A stretch of DNA of 64,000 nucleotides, from positions 133,092-197,091 of the forward strand of contig DATAJO010000022.1 in assembly GCA_036262075.1 (NCBI GenBank), read 5' to 3'. The notes below the pieces were generated by a model. It was not told the origin of the DNA, searched no databases, and saw only the letters and a program-made list of their open reading frames with translations. Shown piece after piece: positions 8,902 through 16,942 of this stretch (position 1 is its first letter; each line of letters opens with the position of its first letter). The position numbers and the translations under genes are program-made. The DNA is from JACDBZ01 sp036262075 (GTDB lineage: Bacteria > Chloroflexota > Limnocylindria > QHBO01).

Positions 8902-9426
8902 CTACAGGGCGCGCCTCGTGTTCTCCATCGCTTCCGCCAGGGTCTGCGCGTGTGGCTGCGCGGCCCGCGCCGTGAAGGTGAAGCGGTTGCCGTCGGGGTC
9001 CGCGACTGTCAGCTCGTGCGTGTTCCACGGCGTGTCCGCGGCCGGGCTGACGACCCGGCCGCCCGCGCGCTCGACGCGCGCCTGGAGCGCATCGACGGCG
9101 TCGGCGTCGGCTGCGGCAAAGGTGATGGTCATCGCGTCGGATCCCGCGCCGGCGGTGCCCTGCCGAATGAGGACGTCCTGGTAGCGCGCGCGACGCAGGT
9201 GGACGAGGATGGGGATCCCGTTCACCTCCGGGCCGGTGAACATTACGCCGAAGTCAAGAGCCTCGGTGAAGAAGGCCACGGTCGCCCGGAGATCGCTCGC
9301 GTTCAGCGTCACGAAGGCAGGCATCGGATAGATCGGAAAGCCATCGTGCTCGCCGAGCGTCGGCGGCTCGGTCTGGGGATGGGCGGGCCGGTTCATCGGT
9401 GCGTTCATGCCGCCACTCTCGGGCAT
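8902..9426 (-). CDS. VOC-superfamily (glyoxalase/bleomycin-resistance-like) protein
   Basis: 174 residues with one βαβββ VOC module: PAFVTLNASDLRATVAFFTEALDF, ILVHLRRARYQDVLI and the C-terminal HELTVADPDGNRFTF with a possible metal-ligand Glu. Substrate cannot be told. Downstream ATGs at 9408 and 9396 are alternative starts. Upstream on the minus strand is TTGACC followed at once by CTCACGTTACGTCATG, an imperfect ACGT-T-ACGT dyad that resembles operators of MerR-type regulators. If that promoter is real, the 9408 or 9396 start is more likely. It stands alone, with no regulator gene beside it. Confidence 0.75.
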   Translation of the reverse strand: MPESGGMNAPMNRPAHPQTEPPTLGEHDGFPIYPMPAFVTLNASDLRATVAFFTEALDFGVMFTGPEVNGIPILVHLRRARYQDVLIRQGTAGAGSDAMTITFAAADADAVDALQARVERAGGRVVSPAADTPWNTHELTVADPDGNRFTFTARAAQPHAQTLAEAMENTRRAL

Positions 9427-9472
9427 GACGTAACGTGAGGGTCAAGTACCGTTCGATGGATGGGTGGCAGAA

Positions 9473-9494
9473 GGCCCGGTGATAGCACCGGGCC
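9473..9494 (-). terminator. Terminator hairpin after tRNA-Ala
   Basis: Nine-base perfect stem GGCCCGGTG / CACCGGGCC with a four-base loop, 15 bases beyond the tRNA 3' end on the minus strand and followed by TTCT. Weak T-tract, but placement fits a tRNA terminator. Confidence 0.65.
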
Positions 9495-9509
9495 GAATGG
9501 AGCGGGCGA

Positions 9510-9585
9510 TGGTGGAGATGAGGGGACTCGAACCCCTGACCCCCGCGATGCGAACGCGGTGCTCTCCCAGCTGAGCTACATCCCC
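9510..9585 (-). tRNA. tRNA-Ala (anticodon CGC)
   Basis: Full cloverleaf on the minus strand, 76 nt with encoded CCA. The acceptor stem GGGGATG pairs with CATCTCC and includes the G3:U70 pair that marks alanine identity. The D arm is GCTC/GAGC. The anticodon stem CCGCG/CGCGG encloses loop TTCGCAT, so the anticodon is CGC and reads GCG. The T arm is AGGGG-TTCGAGT-CCCCT. Reading GCG fits the heavy GCG use in this GC-rich window. Confidence 0.97.
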
Positions 9586-9597
9586 ACGGCCGGCGCG

Positions 9598-9603
9598 AGT
9601 ATA
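9598..9603 (-). promoter_or_regulatory. -10 element of tRNA-Ala
   Basis: TATACT on the minus strand, 12 bases before the tRNA 5' end; no clear -35. It lies about 27 bases from the SOS box of imuA on the other strand, so the two promoters are back to back. Confidence 0.5.
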
Positions 9604-9630
9604 GCAAAGGGGTCGGGGACCTTCCCGAAC

Positions 9631-9650
9631 TAGAACATCTGTTCTATCAT
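9631..9650 (+). promoter_or_regulatory. LexA-type SOS box overlapping the imuA -10
   Basis: TAGAACATCTGTTCTA is a dyad with seven-base perfect arms containing GAAC-N4-GTTC, the Gram-positive (Cheo-box) LexA operator. Its right edge merges with a -10 hexamer TATCAT (9645-9650), so bound LexA would block the promoter. imuA starts 11 bases after the -10, giving a leader of only a few bases. The same arrangement precedes dnaE2. Confidence 0.88.
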
Positions 9651-9661
9651 CGGTGGTCCTC

Positions 9662-10465
9662 ATGCAGACCGATGCCGTCGCCATCTCGACCCCGCTCGCC
9701 GACGCGCTCGAGGCGCTCCGTGCCCGCGGGCTGTCGTTGCGGCGGGGGACGGAGCCGGCCGCCGTGGCGACCGATCGGCCTCCCGTGTCGACCGGGTTCC
9801 CGGAGCTCGACGACGCGCTCGGCACGGCCGGCTGGCCGCGGGGCGCGCTCGCGCAGCTCGACGCGCCGATCGGCGGGGGCGCGACCTCGCTGGCGCTGTC
9901 GACCGTGGCGGCGGCGCAGGCCGGTGGTGGCCTGGCGGCCTGGCTCGACCTCGAGGGCACGTTCGACCCGGCGGCGGCCGCGACGCTCGGCGTCGAGCTC
10001 GACTGGCTCCTCGTGGCACGGCCGCGCGACGCCGGGGAGGGGATCGACCTCGCCGCCTGGCTCGGCCGGTCCGGGTTGATCGACGCGCTCGTCCTCGACC
10101 TCGGGGAGCGGGGCGTGCCGGATCGGCGCGCGCTGGATCGGCTCGGCGCGCTCCTCGCCCGCTCCGGCGGCACCTCGGCGCTCGTCGTGGCACCGGCCGC
10201 CCGGTCGGTGGTGTCCGCCGCGGCATCGCTGCGCGTGGCGCTGCGACGCGAGGCCTGGCTGACGGTCGGGCGCGACCACGTCGGGCAGCGGGTGACCGCC
10301 ACCGTCGAGCGTCACCGCTGGGCCCTGGCCGGCGGCGCCGCCACGCTCGACCTGTGGTTCGGCGAGGGCCGCCGCCTGGACGCGCTGGCGCCCGCACTCG
10401 CCGAGCCCGTCCTCGTGGAGACGGTGGAGGTGGCGCGCTCGGCATTGCGCGTGGTGGGTGCCTGA
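9662..10465 (+). CDS. imuA: ImuA-like RecA-fold protein of the SOS mutasome
   Basis: 267 residues with a RecA-like ATPase core without clear Walker A lysine (GGGATSLAL at about 79-87 in its place). The motif STGFPELDDALGTAGWPRGALAQL is characteristic of ImuA/SulA-type proteins that sit with ImuB. Works with ImuB and DnaE2 in error-prone lesion bypass. GTG at 9653 would lie only two bases after the -10, so ATG 9662 is preferred. Two bases separate it from imuB. Under LexA control by the box at 9631. Confidence 0.82.
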   Translation: MQTDAVAISTPLADALEALRARGLSLRRGTEPAAVATDRPPVSTGFPELDDALGTAGWPRGALAQLDAPIGGGATSLALSTVAAAQAGGGLAAWLDLEGTFDPAAAATLGVELDWLLVARPRDAGEGIDLAAWLGRSGLIDALVLDLGERGVPDRRALDRLGALLARSGGTSALVVAPAARSVVSAAASLRVALRREAWLTVGRDHVGQRVTATVERHRWALAGGAATLDLWFGEGRRLDALAPALAEPVLVETVEVARSALRVVGA

Positions 10466-10467
10466 CG

Positions 10468-11676
10468 ATGGCGACCCGGACCCGGCTCCTGGCCATGGTC
10501 TGGCCCGAGCTCCGCGTCCCCGAGGCGGACCCGCGTCCGTTCGAGCCGATGCTCGACGCCCTCGACGACCTCTCCCCGCGGATCGAGGCGGTGGACGTCG
10601 GGGTGGCGCTCGTCGACGTGACCGGCCTCGGGCCGATGTGGGGCCCGGAACGGAGGATCGCGGCACGCGCCGTGGCGCTGGCACGCGCCGTTGCGCCGCT
10701 CCACGTCCGCTGCGGGATCGGCGACAACCGCTGGCTGGCGACGCTCGCCGCCCGGCTGGCACGCCCCGAGCGGGAGGGGGCGCCGGCCGCGCTCCGCACC
10801 CTCGAGCGCGACGAGCTGCCGGACCTGCCGATCGGCCTTCTCCCCGCCGATGCCGCCACCCGACAGCGGTTCGGCCTCTTCGGGCTGACCGTCATGCGCC
10901 AGCTGGCCGAGCTGCCGCGCTCCGCGGTCGGCGCCCAGTTCGGCCCGCCCGGCGAACGGCTCCAGGCCCTCGCCCGCGGCCACGACCCGCGGCCGCTCGT
11001 CCCCCGTCGGCGCCCGGAGCGCGTCGAGGCGGACGCTGCCTTCGACCCGCCGCTTGACGGCGTCGGCACCGTGGGCCTCACCCTGCGCCGGCTGGCCGCC
11101 GAGCTGTGCGATCGGCTCCGCGCGCGGCACCTGGCTCCGGGACGGGCGACGCTCGTGCTGCGCCTCGAGGACGGACCGCCGCTGCGTGTGGCCCAGGCCT
11201 TCCCCCAGCCGGCCCTCGAGCCGGACTGGATCGCTCGCCTGTTGCTCTCGCGCATCGAGGCCGCGGCGCGCGCTCGAGCCGTTGCGAAGTTGCCATCCCG
11301 CAATGTGGTTGCTGGTACGGAGCCGATGGGCCCCATTCCGGCCCCGCTGAGCCAGAAGAATCTGGGCGAATCTGCGACTTCGAGAGCCCCGAAGTCGCGT
11401 AAGCGTAACCAGGTTGCTCGATGGCAACTTCCCGACGATGCCGAAGAAGAGCCACGCATCGCATCGGTCACGCTGGCGTTCGATCGGCTCAGCGACCCGA
11501 GCACGACCCAGCTGCCGGCTTTCGAGGCGCGGGCGGCAAGAGGGGAGGAGCTGCGCTGGTCGCTCGAGCGGATCCGGCATCGGTTCGGCGACGGGCGCCT
11601 CTGGCGCGCACAGGTGGACCGGCCGCACGCGGCACTGCCCGAGCATCGGGCGTGCCTCGTCGACATCGGCTCATGA
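10468..11676 (+). CDS. imuB: ImuB-like Y-family polymerase homologue (non-catalytic)
   Basis: 402 residues. Y-family fold: a CGIGDNRWLATLAARLA palm/finger segment, a helix-hairpin-helix-like region (RFGLFGLTVMRQLAELP) and a little-finger domain at the C-terminus. The N-terminus reads LLAMVWPELRVPEADP where active DinB enzymes have their DMDAFFASVE metal ligands, so it should be catalytically dead, as ImuB is. Residues 272-322 are foreign to the fold and are made by an inverted DNA repeat (11281-11433). ImuB bridges DnaE2 to the sliding clamp and ImuA. The longer open frame upstream of 10468 overlaps imuA and is not used. Confidence 0.84.
   Translation: MATRTRLLAMVWPELRVPEADPRPFEPMLDALDDLSPRIEAVDVGVALVDVTGLGPMWGPERRIAARAVALARAVAPLHVRCGIGDNRWLATLAARLARPEREGAPAALRTLERDELPDLPIGLLPADAATRQRFGLFGLTVMRQLAELPRSAVGAQFGPPGERLQALARGHDPRPLVPRRRPERVEADAAFDPPLDGVGTVGLTLRRLAAELCDRLRARHLAPGRATLVLRLEDGPPLRVAQAFPQPALEPDWIARLLLSRIEAAARARAVAKLPSRNVVAGTEPMGPIPAPLSQKNLGESATSRAPKSRKRNQVARWQLPDDAEEEPRIASVTLAFDRLSDPSTTQLPAFEARAARGEELRWSLERIRHRFGDGRLWRAQVDRPHAALPEHRACLVDIGS
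11281..11433 (+). repeat. Inverted ~29-bp repeat pair inserted in frame in imuB
   Basis: A reverse copy (11281-11315) and a forward copy (11405-11433) of a unit with consensus GYAACCANRTTG-N2-SGATGGSAAC flank about 90 bases that hold a second, perfect 9-bp hairpin (GCGACTTCG at 11374, complement at 11390). The same unit recurs three times inside dnaE2. The stretch is translated without a stop as residues 272-322, including NQVARWQL. Confidence 0.72.
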
Positions 11677-11927
11677 CGCGTCGCTACCCGAACCACCCGC
11701 TCGTCCAGGTTGAGACCGATGCGGCCGGCGTGCCGATTCGCCTGCGCATGGACGGCACCGATCACGGCGAGCTCGGCATCTGCAACCGATGGCGCGTCGA
11801 CGACGGCTGGTGGCGCGAGCCGGTCGCGCGCGACTGCTACAAGGTCGTCACCCGATCCGGCCTGCTGGCCACGATCTTCCTCGACGAGATCCGCGGCACG
11901 TGGCACCTCGAGCGGGTCTTCGACTGA
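11673..11927 (+). CDS. DUF6504-family small protein of the imuAB cassette
   Basis: 84 residues, overlapping the imuB stop (ATGA). C-terminal signature WWREPVARDCYKVVTRSG then LDEIRGTWHLERVFD matches the DUF6504 family, small proteins commonly encoded between imuB/dinP and dnaE2 in Actinobacteria and Chloroflexota. No biochemical role is known to me. Position implies SOS co-expression and perhaps a structural part in the mutasome. Family call is by motif memory, not a search. Confidence 0.7.
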   Translation: MTRRYPNHPLVQVETDAAGVPIRLRMDGTDHGELGICNRWRVDDGWWREPVARDCYKVVTRSGLLATIFLDEIRGTWHLERVFD

Positions 11928-11941
11928 GCCGATGCGCCTGC

Positions 11942-11947
11942 TACGCT
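11942..11947 (+). promoter_or_regulatory. -10 of the GNAT gene
   Basis: TACGCT ending ten bases before the ATG at 11958; leader of about three bases or none. Confidence 0.4.
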
Positions 11948-11957
11948 CGCCCGGCCG

Positions 11958-12866
11958 ATGACCGAGCCGATACCGACCTTCCGCCTCCGGCGCGGGACCG
12001 CCGACGACTCGCGTCGCGCGTTCGACATCTTCCTGCCGGCCGTCCGGGACCTCACCCAGCGGCTCAACGTGCCGTGGGAGGTCGAGGCCGAGGCGCTGTG
12101 GGAGCGGATGCGCTACCTCTGGGATCGGCTCGCCGACCACCACGCCGAGTGGTGGTTCGCCGAGGATGAGGCAACCGGCGAGGCGATCGGCTATGCCCGC
12201 TCGGTCGAGCGCGGCGGCCTCCTCGAGCTGACCGAGTTCTTCGTCCACCCCGGCAGCCAGGCCGGCGGCGTCGGCCGCCGCCTGCTCGAGCGCGCCTTCC
12301 CGGCCGATCGGGGCGAGGTGCGGGCCATCATCGCCACCACCGACACGCGCGCCCAGTCGCGCTACTACCGCGCCGGCACCGCGGCGCGCTTTCCGATCGC
12401 GTCGCTCGAGGCGGAGCCGCGGCCCGTTGAGCTCGGCGACGCCAAGCTCGAGGTCGAGCGGTTGGCGCCCGACGCCGACCTCGCGCCGCTGCGCCGCATC
12501 GAGGCCGAGGTGCTCGAGTTCGATCGCGGCGACGAGTTCCGCTGGCTGCTCGGCCAGCGCGAGGGCTACCTCTACCGGCGCGGCGGCGAGCCGATCGGAT
12601 TCGCGTTCGTCGGTCGTTCGACCGGACCGATCGCGGCGCTCGACCCGGCCGACCAGGTGCCGATCCTGCGCCATGTCGAGTCGCGCGCCGCCGCGCTCGG
12701 CGTCCCGATGCTGTCCCTCGAGGTGCCGATGCCGAACGAGGTGGCCGTCCGGCACCTCCTGTCGCGGGGCTTCCGGATCGACCCCTTCTACACGTTCCTC
12801 ATGTCGAGCCGGCCAGTCGGGCAGTTCGACCGCTTCATCGGCTTCGCGCCTCCGTTCTTCCTCTGA
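11958..12866 (+). CDS. GNAT-family N-acetyltransferase, two-lobed
   Basis: 302 residues. The N-terminal half is a GNAT domain: the acetyl-CoA loop is GSQAGGVGRRLLERAF (about residues 96-111), preceded by ELTEFFVHP. The C-terminal half (from about residue 160) looks like a second, degenerate GNAT lobe: GYLYRRGGEPIGFAFVG then LSLEVPMPNEVAVRHLLSRGF. Such tandem proteins often acetylate small molecules or antibiotics, but no substrate can be named. Monocistronic. Confidence 0.8.
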   Translation: MTEPIPTFRLRRGTADDSRRAFDIFLPAVRDLTQRLNVPWEVEAEALWERMRYLWDRLADHHAEWWFAEDEATGEAIGYARSVERGGLLELTEFFVHPGSQAGGVGRRLLERAFPADRGEVRAIIATTDTRAQSRYYRAGTAARFPIASLEAEPRPVELGDAKLEVERLAPDADLAPLRRIEAEVLEFDRGDEFRWLLGQREGYLYRRGGEPIGFAFVGRSTGPIAALDPADQVPILRHVESRAAALGVPMLSLEVPMPNEVAVRHLLSRGFRIDPFYTFLMSSRPVGQFDRFIGFAPPFFL

Positions 12867-12912
12867 GCGCCCGGCGCCGAGCGCCCCTCGAGGCGTTGGC
12901 ATCCGGCGTGCG

Positions 12913-13341
12913 ATGACGCGGGGCATGAACGACTTCGAACGGCAGCCAGGCGGCATCGACGACCCGGGCATGAAGGGCGGCCTCGACCCCGACGTCGATG
13001 CACTCCCACCGGGCAGCTCGGCCGACGACACGGGCGGTCCCGGTGAGCCGGAAGCGTCCGAGCTCGACCTGCCGGGCCCGGACGACCCCGTGGCCTGGAG
13101 CTACGTGCCGGAGGACACGCCGGTGGTCGGGCCCGACGGCGAGGAGATCGGCCGCGTGGCGGCCATGCTCGGGACCGAGGACGAGGGCATCTTCCACGGC
13201 GTGGCCGTGAGGTCCGAGCGGGACGGGAAGGCCCACGTCGTGCCGGCCGATGCCGTCACGCGCCTCACGACCCGGCGGGTGGAGATCGCCTGGACCGCTG
13301 ACGACGTCGCGAGGGCCGAGCTGCACCAGCCGATCGGGTAG
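12913..13341 (+). CDS. Hypothetical acidic protein with PRC-barrel-like domain
   Basis: 142 residues. The N-terminal 60 residues are acidic, Gly/Pro/Asp-rich and probably disordered. The C-terminal part WSYVPEDTPVVGPDGEEIGRVAAML, then HGVAVRSERDGKAHVVPADAVTRL, resembles the PRC-barrel/DUF2171 fold: 'V.GPDGEEIGRV' opening strand, 'H.VPADAV' closing strand. Function unknown. ATG 12925 is an equally good start. Strong terminator follows. Confidence 0.6.
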   Translation: MTRGMNDFERQPGGIDDPGMKGGLDPDVDALPPGSSADDTGGPGEPEASELDLPGPDDPVAWSYVPEDTPVVGPDGEEIGRVAAMLGTEDEGIFHGVAVRSERDGKAHVVPADAVTRLTTRRVEIAWTADDVARAELHQPIG

Positions 13342-13345
13342 TGAA

Positions 13346-13372
13346 GGGGCCGCCGGGGTGACCGGCGGCCCC
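13346..13372. terminator. Bidirectional terminator
   Basis: Eleven-base perfect stem GGGGCCGCCGG / CCGGCGGCCCC with a five-base loop, flanked by AA on the left and TT on the right. It lies between convergent genes and can serve both. Confidence 0.85.
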
Positions 13373-13397
13373 TTCCTGGGCGGACGCTGCGTCCTGC

Positions 13398-13427
13398 GGA
13401 CGCTGGTGGACGCTGGTGGACGCTACT
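13398..13427. repeat. 10-bp tandem repeat, three copies
   Basis: GGACGCTGGT twice, then GGACGCTACT, straddling the stop codon of the anti-sigma-like gene (TAG at 13425-13423). Its slippage could move the stop and change the C-terminus. Confidence 0.7.
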
Positions 13428-14601
13428 GGACGTCGTCGCAGGCCGGCGCGCCCTCGATGATCACCGGCCAGATCGCGACGTCGAGCGCAGTGCCCTGGCT
13501 CGCCCACGGCAGCGTGGCTCCCACGCCCATGAGGTCGCCCGCGAACTGGTCGAGGCCCGCGGCGGCCAGCTCGTCGGCCAGCGTCCGGACGCGGTCGGCA
13601 TCGGCGATACCGCAGCGGCCGGCGCCGGCGCCGGAGGTGATCTCCTCGCCGAAGGCGTCGGGCCCCTGGTCGAAGGGCCAGGTGAGCTCGTCGACGTCCG
13701 GCGCGCCCTCGGTCACCAGCTCCGGCACGGTCGGGACCGCGACGACCAGGTACCGATCGGGCGCGAACGTCGCGCGCTCGTCGACCCACGCGTCCTCGCC
13801 GAGCATCGCCTCCGGGTCGCCGAGGGCGGTGAGCAGCTCGTTCAGCGTCCGGCGCTCGGGCGACGGGACGAAGTACTGCTCCTCGAGCTCGTCGCCGTAC
13901 CAGGCGCCCGACTCGACGACGACCGGATCGGCGTCAGCATCGGCCCTGTAGACGAACGTCTGCAGGCAGCCACCCATGCCCGGCGGCTCGACGTCGGGTA
14001 GGGATTCCACCTCGTAGCGGCCACTGGCCTCGAACAGGCCGCTGCCGGTGAGCCGATCGTGGAGCTCGGCGAGCCCATCGGCTGACAGGGTGCGGACGCG
14101 GTACTCAGTTCCGAGCCCGTCCTCGGCCATCGCCCGCCAGACCACGCGCCCGTCGCCGGTCACGACGATGGCCGGCATGATCACCGGTGGGGTCACGTCG
14201 CAGACGGAGGTGACCTCGAGGATCACCGCGTCAGGGTCCATGGCCGGAGCCGATGGCGACGCCTCGGGCGAGACGGGCGCCTCGGCCGACGGCGCGGTCG
14301 ACGGATCGGCGCTCGACGAAGGCGCCGCGCTCGCGGCTGGCGCGGACGGGCTCGGATCGACGCCGACGCCCCGGTTGAGCAGCGGCGGCACGAAGACCGC
14401 GGTCGCCACGGCGAGGACGACGACGGCCGCGGCGGCAAGCAGCCCGCCGACGATGGTCGGCATGCGGCCACCCCGCTGCTGGGTGCGGTTGATGCGGTCC
14501 TGGACCGCGGGCAGGATCCAGCTCGGCGCCTCGGCGGGCGCATCGGCCCCGAAGCGCTGCGCGAGCAGCTCGTCGATGTTGAAACGGTCGTTGCCGGTCA
14601 T
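13423..14601 (-). CDS. Membrane-anchored putative anti-sigma factor
   Basis: 392 residues. A cytoplasmic N-terminus (1-45: NIDELLAQRFGADAPAEAPSWIL) is followed by one membrane helix (about 47-72), an Ala/Ser/Pro linker (80-118) and an exported C-terminal domain of about 270 residues with no family I recognise. It follows and overlaps the ECF sigma gene (ATGA), the usual place for an anti-sigma factor. There is no HxxxCxxC zinc motif in the N-terminus, so if it binds sigma it is not a ZAS-type protein. The exterior domain contains four well-spaced cysteines and may sense an external signal. Confidence 0.6.
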   Translation of the reverse strand: MTGNDRFNIDELLAQRFGADAPAEAPSWILPAVQDRINRTQQRGGRMPTIVGGLLAAAAVVVLAVATAVFVPPLLNRGVGVDPSPSAPAASAAPSSSADPSTAPSAEAPVSPEASPSAPAMDPDAVILEVTSVCDVTPPVIMPAIVVTGDGRVVWRAMAEDGLGTEYRVRTLSADGLAELHDRLTGSGLFEASGRYEVESLPDVEPPGMGGCLQTFVYRADADADPVVVESGAWYGDELEEQYFVPSPERRTLNELLTALGDPEAMLGEDAWVDERATFAPDRYLVVAVPTVPELVTEGAPDVDELTWPFDQGPDAFGEEITSGAGAGRCGIADADRVRTLADELAAAGLDQFAGDLMGVGATLPWASQGTALDVAIWPVIIEGAPACDDVQ

Positions 14602-15140
14602 GCGAGGTGCCTCCGGGCGTCGGCGCGCGCGTCGGCGTCGAGCGCCGCGCGCATGGCCTGGGTTGCATGGTGGAGCCGCGACTTCGCGGTCCCGAGCCGA
14701 AGGTCGAGCGCTCCGGCGATCTCGGGCACGCTGAGCCCGAGGTAATGGCGGAGGACGAGGACGGCCCGATGCTCCGGCGTCAGTCGGGCGAGCGCCGAAT
14801 CGAGCCAGTCACGCACGCCGATGGCGTCGTGGTGGCCGTCGACGGCCGGCCCGTCGTGCTCGAGGACGGTCAGCCTCGGACGCGACCGCGCTCGGCGGGC
14901 CTCGTCGAGGGCCTGGCGCAGGACGATGCGCCGGATCCAGGCCTCGAAGCGGTCGCGCTCGCGCAACCGGGGAAGCTCGGTCCAGGCACGGACCAGCCCC
15001 TCCTGGACGGCATCCTCGGCGAGCGCCCGGTCCCGCAGGACGAGGTAGGCGGTCGCGTACAGACGGTCGGTGACGCCCCCGGCGAGGAGGCCGAAGGCAT
15101 CGGCATCTCCCCGCTGGGCGCGCTCGACGAGATCGATCAT
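14598..15140 (-). CDS. ECF-type RNA polymerase sigma factor
   Basis: 180 residues with both ECF domains. Region 2 (about 8-80) carries YLVLRDRALAEDAVQEGLVRAW and the region 2.4-like FEAWIRRIVLRQALDEARR. Region 4 (about 115-165) carries LTPEHRAVLVLRHYLGLSVPEIAGALDLRLGTAKSRLHHA. AGGAG lies nine bases before the ATG. Overlaps the membrane protein downstream, suggesting a sigma/anti-sigma pair. Divergent from the RibD-like gene; no clear self-promoter identified. Confidence 0.92.
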   Translation of the reverse strand: MIDLVERAQRGDADAFGLLAGGVTDRLYATAYLVLRDRALAEDAVQEGLVRAWTELPRLRERDRFEAWIRRIVLRQALDEARRARSRPRLTVLEHDGPAVDGHHDAIGVRDWLDSALARLTPEHRAVLVLRHYLGLSVPEIAGALDLRLGTAKSRLHHATQAMRAALDADARADARRHLA

Positions 15141-15250
15141 TGGACGATGCTCCTGGCTCCCATGCCCGGATGACGGAGGCGCCCCGCCCGATCGTTCAAT
15201 CTTTCCGATGCTTCAATGTTCGGGCCCGGAGGCAACCCGAAGGGGGCCTG

Positions 15251-15256
15251 TACACT
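15251..15256 (+). promoter_or_regulatory. -10 of the RibD-like gene
   Basis: TACACT ending nine bases before ATG 15266, predicting a leaderless or near-leaderless mRNA and deciding that start over the ATG at 15140. Confidence 0.5.
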
Positions 15257-15265
15257 CGGAGGCCG

Positions 15266-16045
15266 ATGCCGATTCCCCCCGACGGCGAGCACCACGTCGA
15301 CCGACTGTGGCCCGATCCGGCGGCGGGCCTCCGCCTGGCGGAGGCGATCGCCGACTACCGGCCACCGCCGGCACGCGACGGCCGCCCGGGCGTCGCGATC
15401 AACATGGTCACCTCGGTCGATGGCCGTGCGCAGCTCGACGGCACCGCCGACGGGCTCGGCAGCCGGGCCGATCGGCACCTCATGCGCCACTACCGCGCCG
15501 CCTGTGACGCCGTCGGCTCGGGCGCCGGGACGCTGCGGGCGACCGGCATCTGGCTCCGCGTCGGGGAGCGCCTGGCGGCCCAGCGTGAGGCCGCGGGCCG
15601 GCCGCCGAACCCGCTCGGCGTCGTCATCGCCGGTCGTGCCCCGGTGCCGCGCGACGCCTCCTGGTTCGAGGGTGACGAGCCGCGGATCCTGGTCGTCGGC
15701 CGCGACAACCCGGTGACCGATGCGCCCGCCGGCACCGAGCTGCTCCGCGCACCGGATCCGGTGCCCCACCCGGCCTGGGTGCTCGAGCGGCTCTTCGAGC
15801 GCGGCGTGCGATCGTTCCTGCTCGAGGGCGGGCCGCACGTCAACGCCGCGTTCCTCGCCGCCGGCCTGATCGACGAGATCTGCTGGACCATCGGCTCGCT
15901 CGTGACCGGGGCCGATGCGCTGCCGATGATCGCCGCCCCGCCGGGCGGCAGGCTCCTCCCGGAGCCGCGTCGCGTCGAGCTCGTCAGCGCGCTGCGCCAT
16001 CAGTCGGAGCTCTTCCTGCGCTACCGATTCGCCGAGGGCGGGTAG
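15266..16045 (+). CDS. RibD C-terminal-domain (dihydrofolate-reductase-like) reductase
   Basis: 259 residues. Pyrimidine reductase fold: VAINMVTSVDGRAQLDGTADGLGS, then DAVGSGAGTLRATG, and the late FLLEGGPHVNAAFLAAGLIDE motif of RibD/YwjB proteins. Only the reductase domain is present, with no deaminase domain, and there are no other riboflavin genes here, so it could be a stand-alone reductase of riboflavin or folate type. The in-frame ATG at 15140 lies upstream of the predicted promoter and overlaps the sigma-factor gene, so 15266 is preferred. Confidence 0.82.
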   Translation: MPIPPDGEHHVDRLWPDPAAGLRLAEAIADYRPPPARDGRPGVAINMVTSVDGRAQLDGTADGLGSRADRHLMRHYRAACDAVGSGAGTLRATGIWLRVGERLAAQREAAGRPPNPLGVVIAGRAPVPRDASWFEGDEPRILVVGRDNPVTDAPAGTELLRAPDPVPHPAWVLERLFERGVRSFLLEGGPHVNAAFLAAGLIDEICWTIGSLVTGADALPMIAAPPGGRLLPEPRRVELVSALRHQSELFLRYRFAEGG

Positions 16046-16048
16046 CAT
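16043..16048 (+). promoter_or_regulatory. -10 of the LLM oxidoreductase gene
   Basis: TAGCAT, ending six bases before GTG 16055 and overlapping the previous stop codon; predicts leaderless transcription separate from read-through. Confidence 0.45.
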
Positions 16049-16054
16049 CCCGGC

Positions 16055-16942
16055 GTGACCGGTTTCGACCTCGGACGCATCGGCGTCTGGGGCCATCTCG
16101 ACTCGCTCCCGATCGACGCGGCGCGCGGCCACGCGGCCCGCGCCGACGAGCTCGGCTACGGAACGCTGTGGGTGCCGGAGACGGTCGGCCGCGAGCCGTT
16201 CACGCTCCTCGGCCTGATCGCCGGCGCGACGAGCCGGATGCGCCTCGGCACGAGCATCGTGAGCATCTGGGGCCACGACGCCCAGACGTCGCGCATGGCG
16301 GCGAAGACGCTGGCCGAGGCGACCGGCGGCCGATTCGTCCTCGGCCTCGGCGTGAGCCATCCGCACCTCGCCGCGAAGCTGCGCGGGCATACGTTCGACC
16401 GGCCGCTGACCCGGATGCGCGAATACCTCGCCGCCTACCGTGCCGCCATCTACCGCGGTCCGGGCGCCGACCTGCCCGAGCCGCCGGTGCTCATCGCCGC
16501 CCTCCGCGAGCGGATGACCGACCTCGCCGCGACCGATGCGGACGGCGCCTTCCCGTACCTGGTCACCGCCGACCGGGTGGCCTGGATGCGGCAGCGCCTC
16601 GACGCCGCGGCTCGGGACCGGCGGCCGCTGCTCGCCGTCACGCTGCCGTCCTTCATCGGCGATCCGGACGACCGAGCCGCGGCACGCGCCTACCTCACGC
16701 CCTATCTCCGCACGCCGGCGTACCGCGCCTCGTGGGAGATCCAGGGCTTCATTGAGGCCGATTGGGAGGCGCCCGGCAGCGACCGCCTGGTCGACGCCAT
16801 GGTCGCCATCGGCGACGTGGCGACGATCCGCGAGCGGGTGGCCGCCTACCACGCCGCCGGCGCCGACCACGTGGCGATCATCCCGCTCGCGCCGGACGGG
16901 GTGACGGACCACCTGCCCACGGTCGAGGCGCTCGCCCCGTGA
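16055..16942 (+). CDS. LLM-class flavin/F420-dependent oxidoreductase
   Basis: 295 residues, luciferase-like TIM barrel. ARADELGYGTLWVPETVGREPFT, TSRMRLGTSIVSIW and GGRFVLGLGVSHPHLAAKLRG resemble the mycobacterial TIGR03620-type F420 oxidoreductases. The C-terminal VAAYHAAGADHVAIIPL is also typical. Cofactor (F420 versus FMN) and substrate are inferred from family only. The stop overlaps the M15 peptidase start (GTGA). Confidence 0.85.
   Translation: MTGFDLGRIGVWGHLDSLPIDAARGHAARADELGYGTLWVPETVGREPFTLLGLIAGATSRMRLGTSIVSIWGHDAQTSRMAAKTLAEATGGRFVLGLGVSHPHLAAKLRGHTFDRPLTRMREYLAAYRAAIYRGPGADLPEPPVLIAALRERMTDLAATDADGAFPYLVTADRVAWMRQRLDAAARDRRPLLAVTLPSFIGDPDDRAAARAYLTPYLRTPAYRASWEIQGFIEADWEAPGSDRLVDAMVAIGDVATIRERVAAYHAAGADHVAIIPLAPDGVTDHLPTVEALAP

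Noticed and set aside
15140..15265. N-terminal 42-residue extension of the RibD-like protein
   Set aside because: It overlaps the divergent sigma-factor start and lies upstream of the predicted -10; the fold begins at the later ATG.
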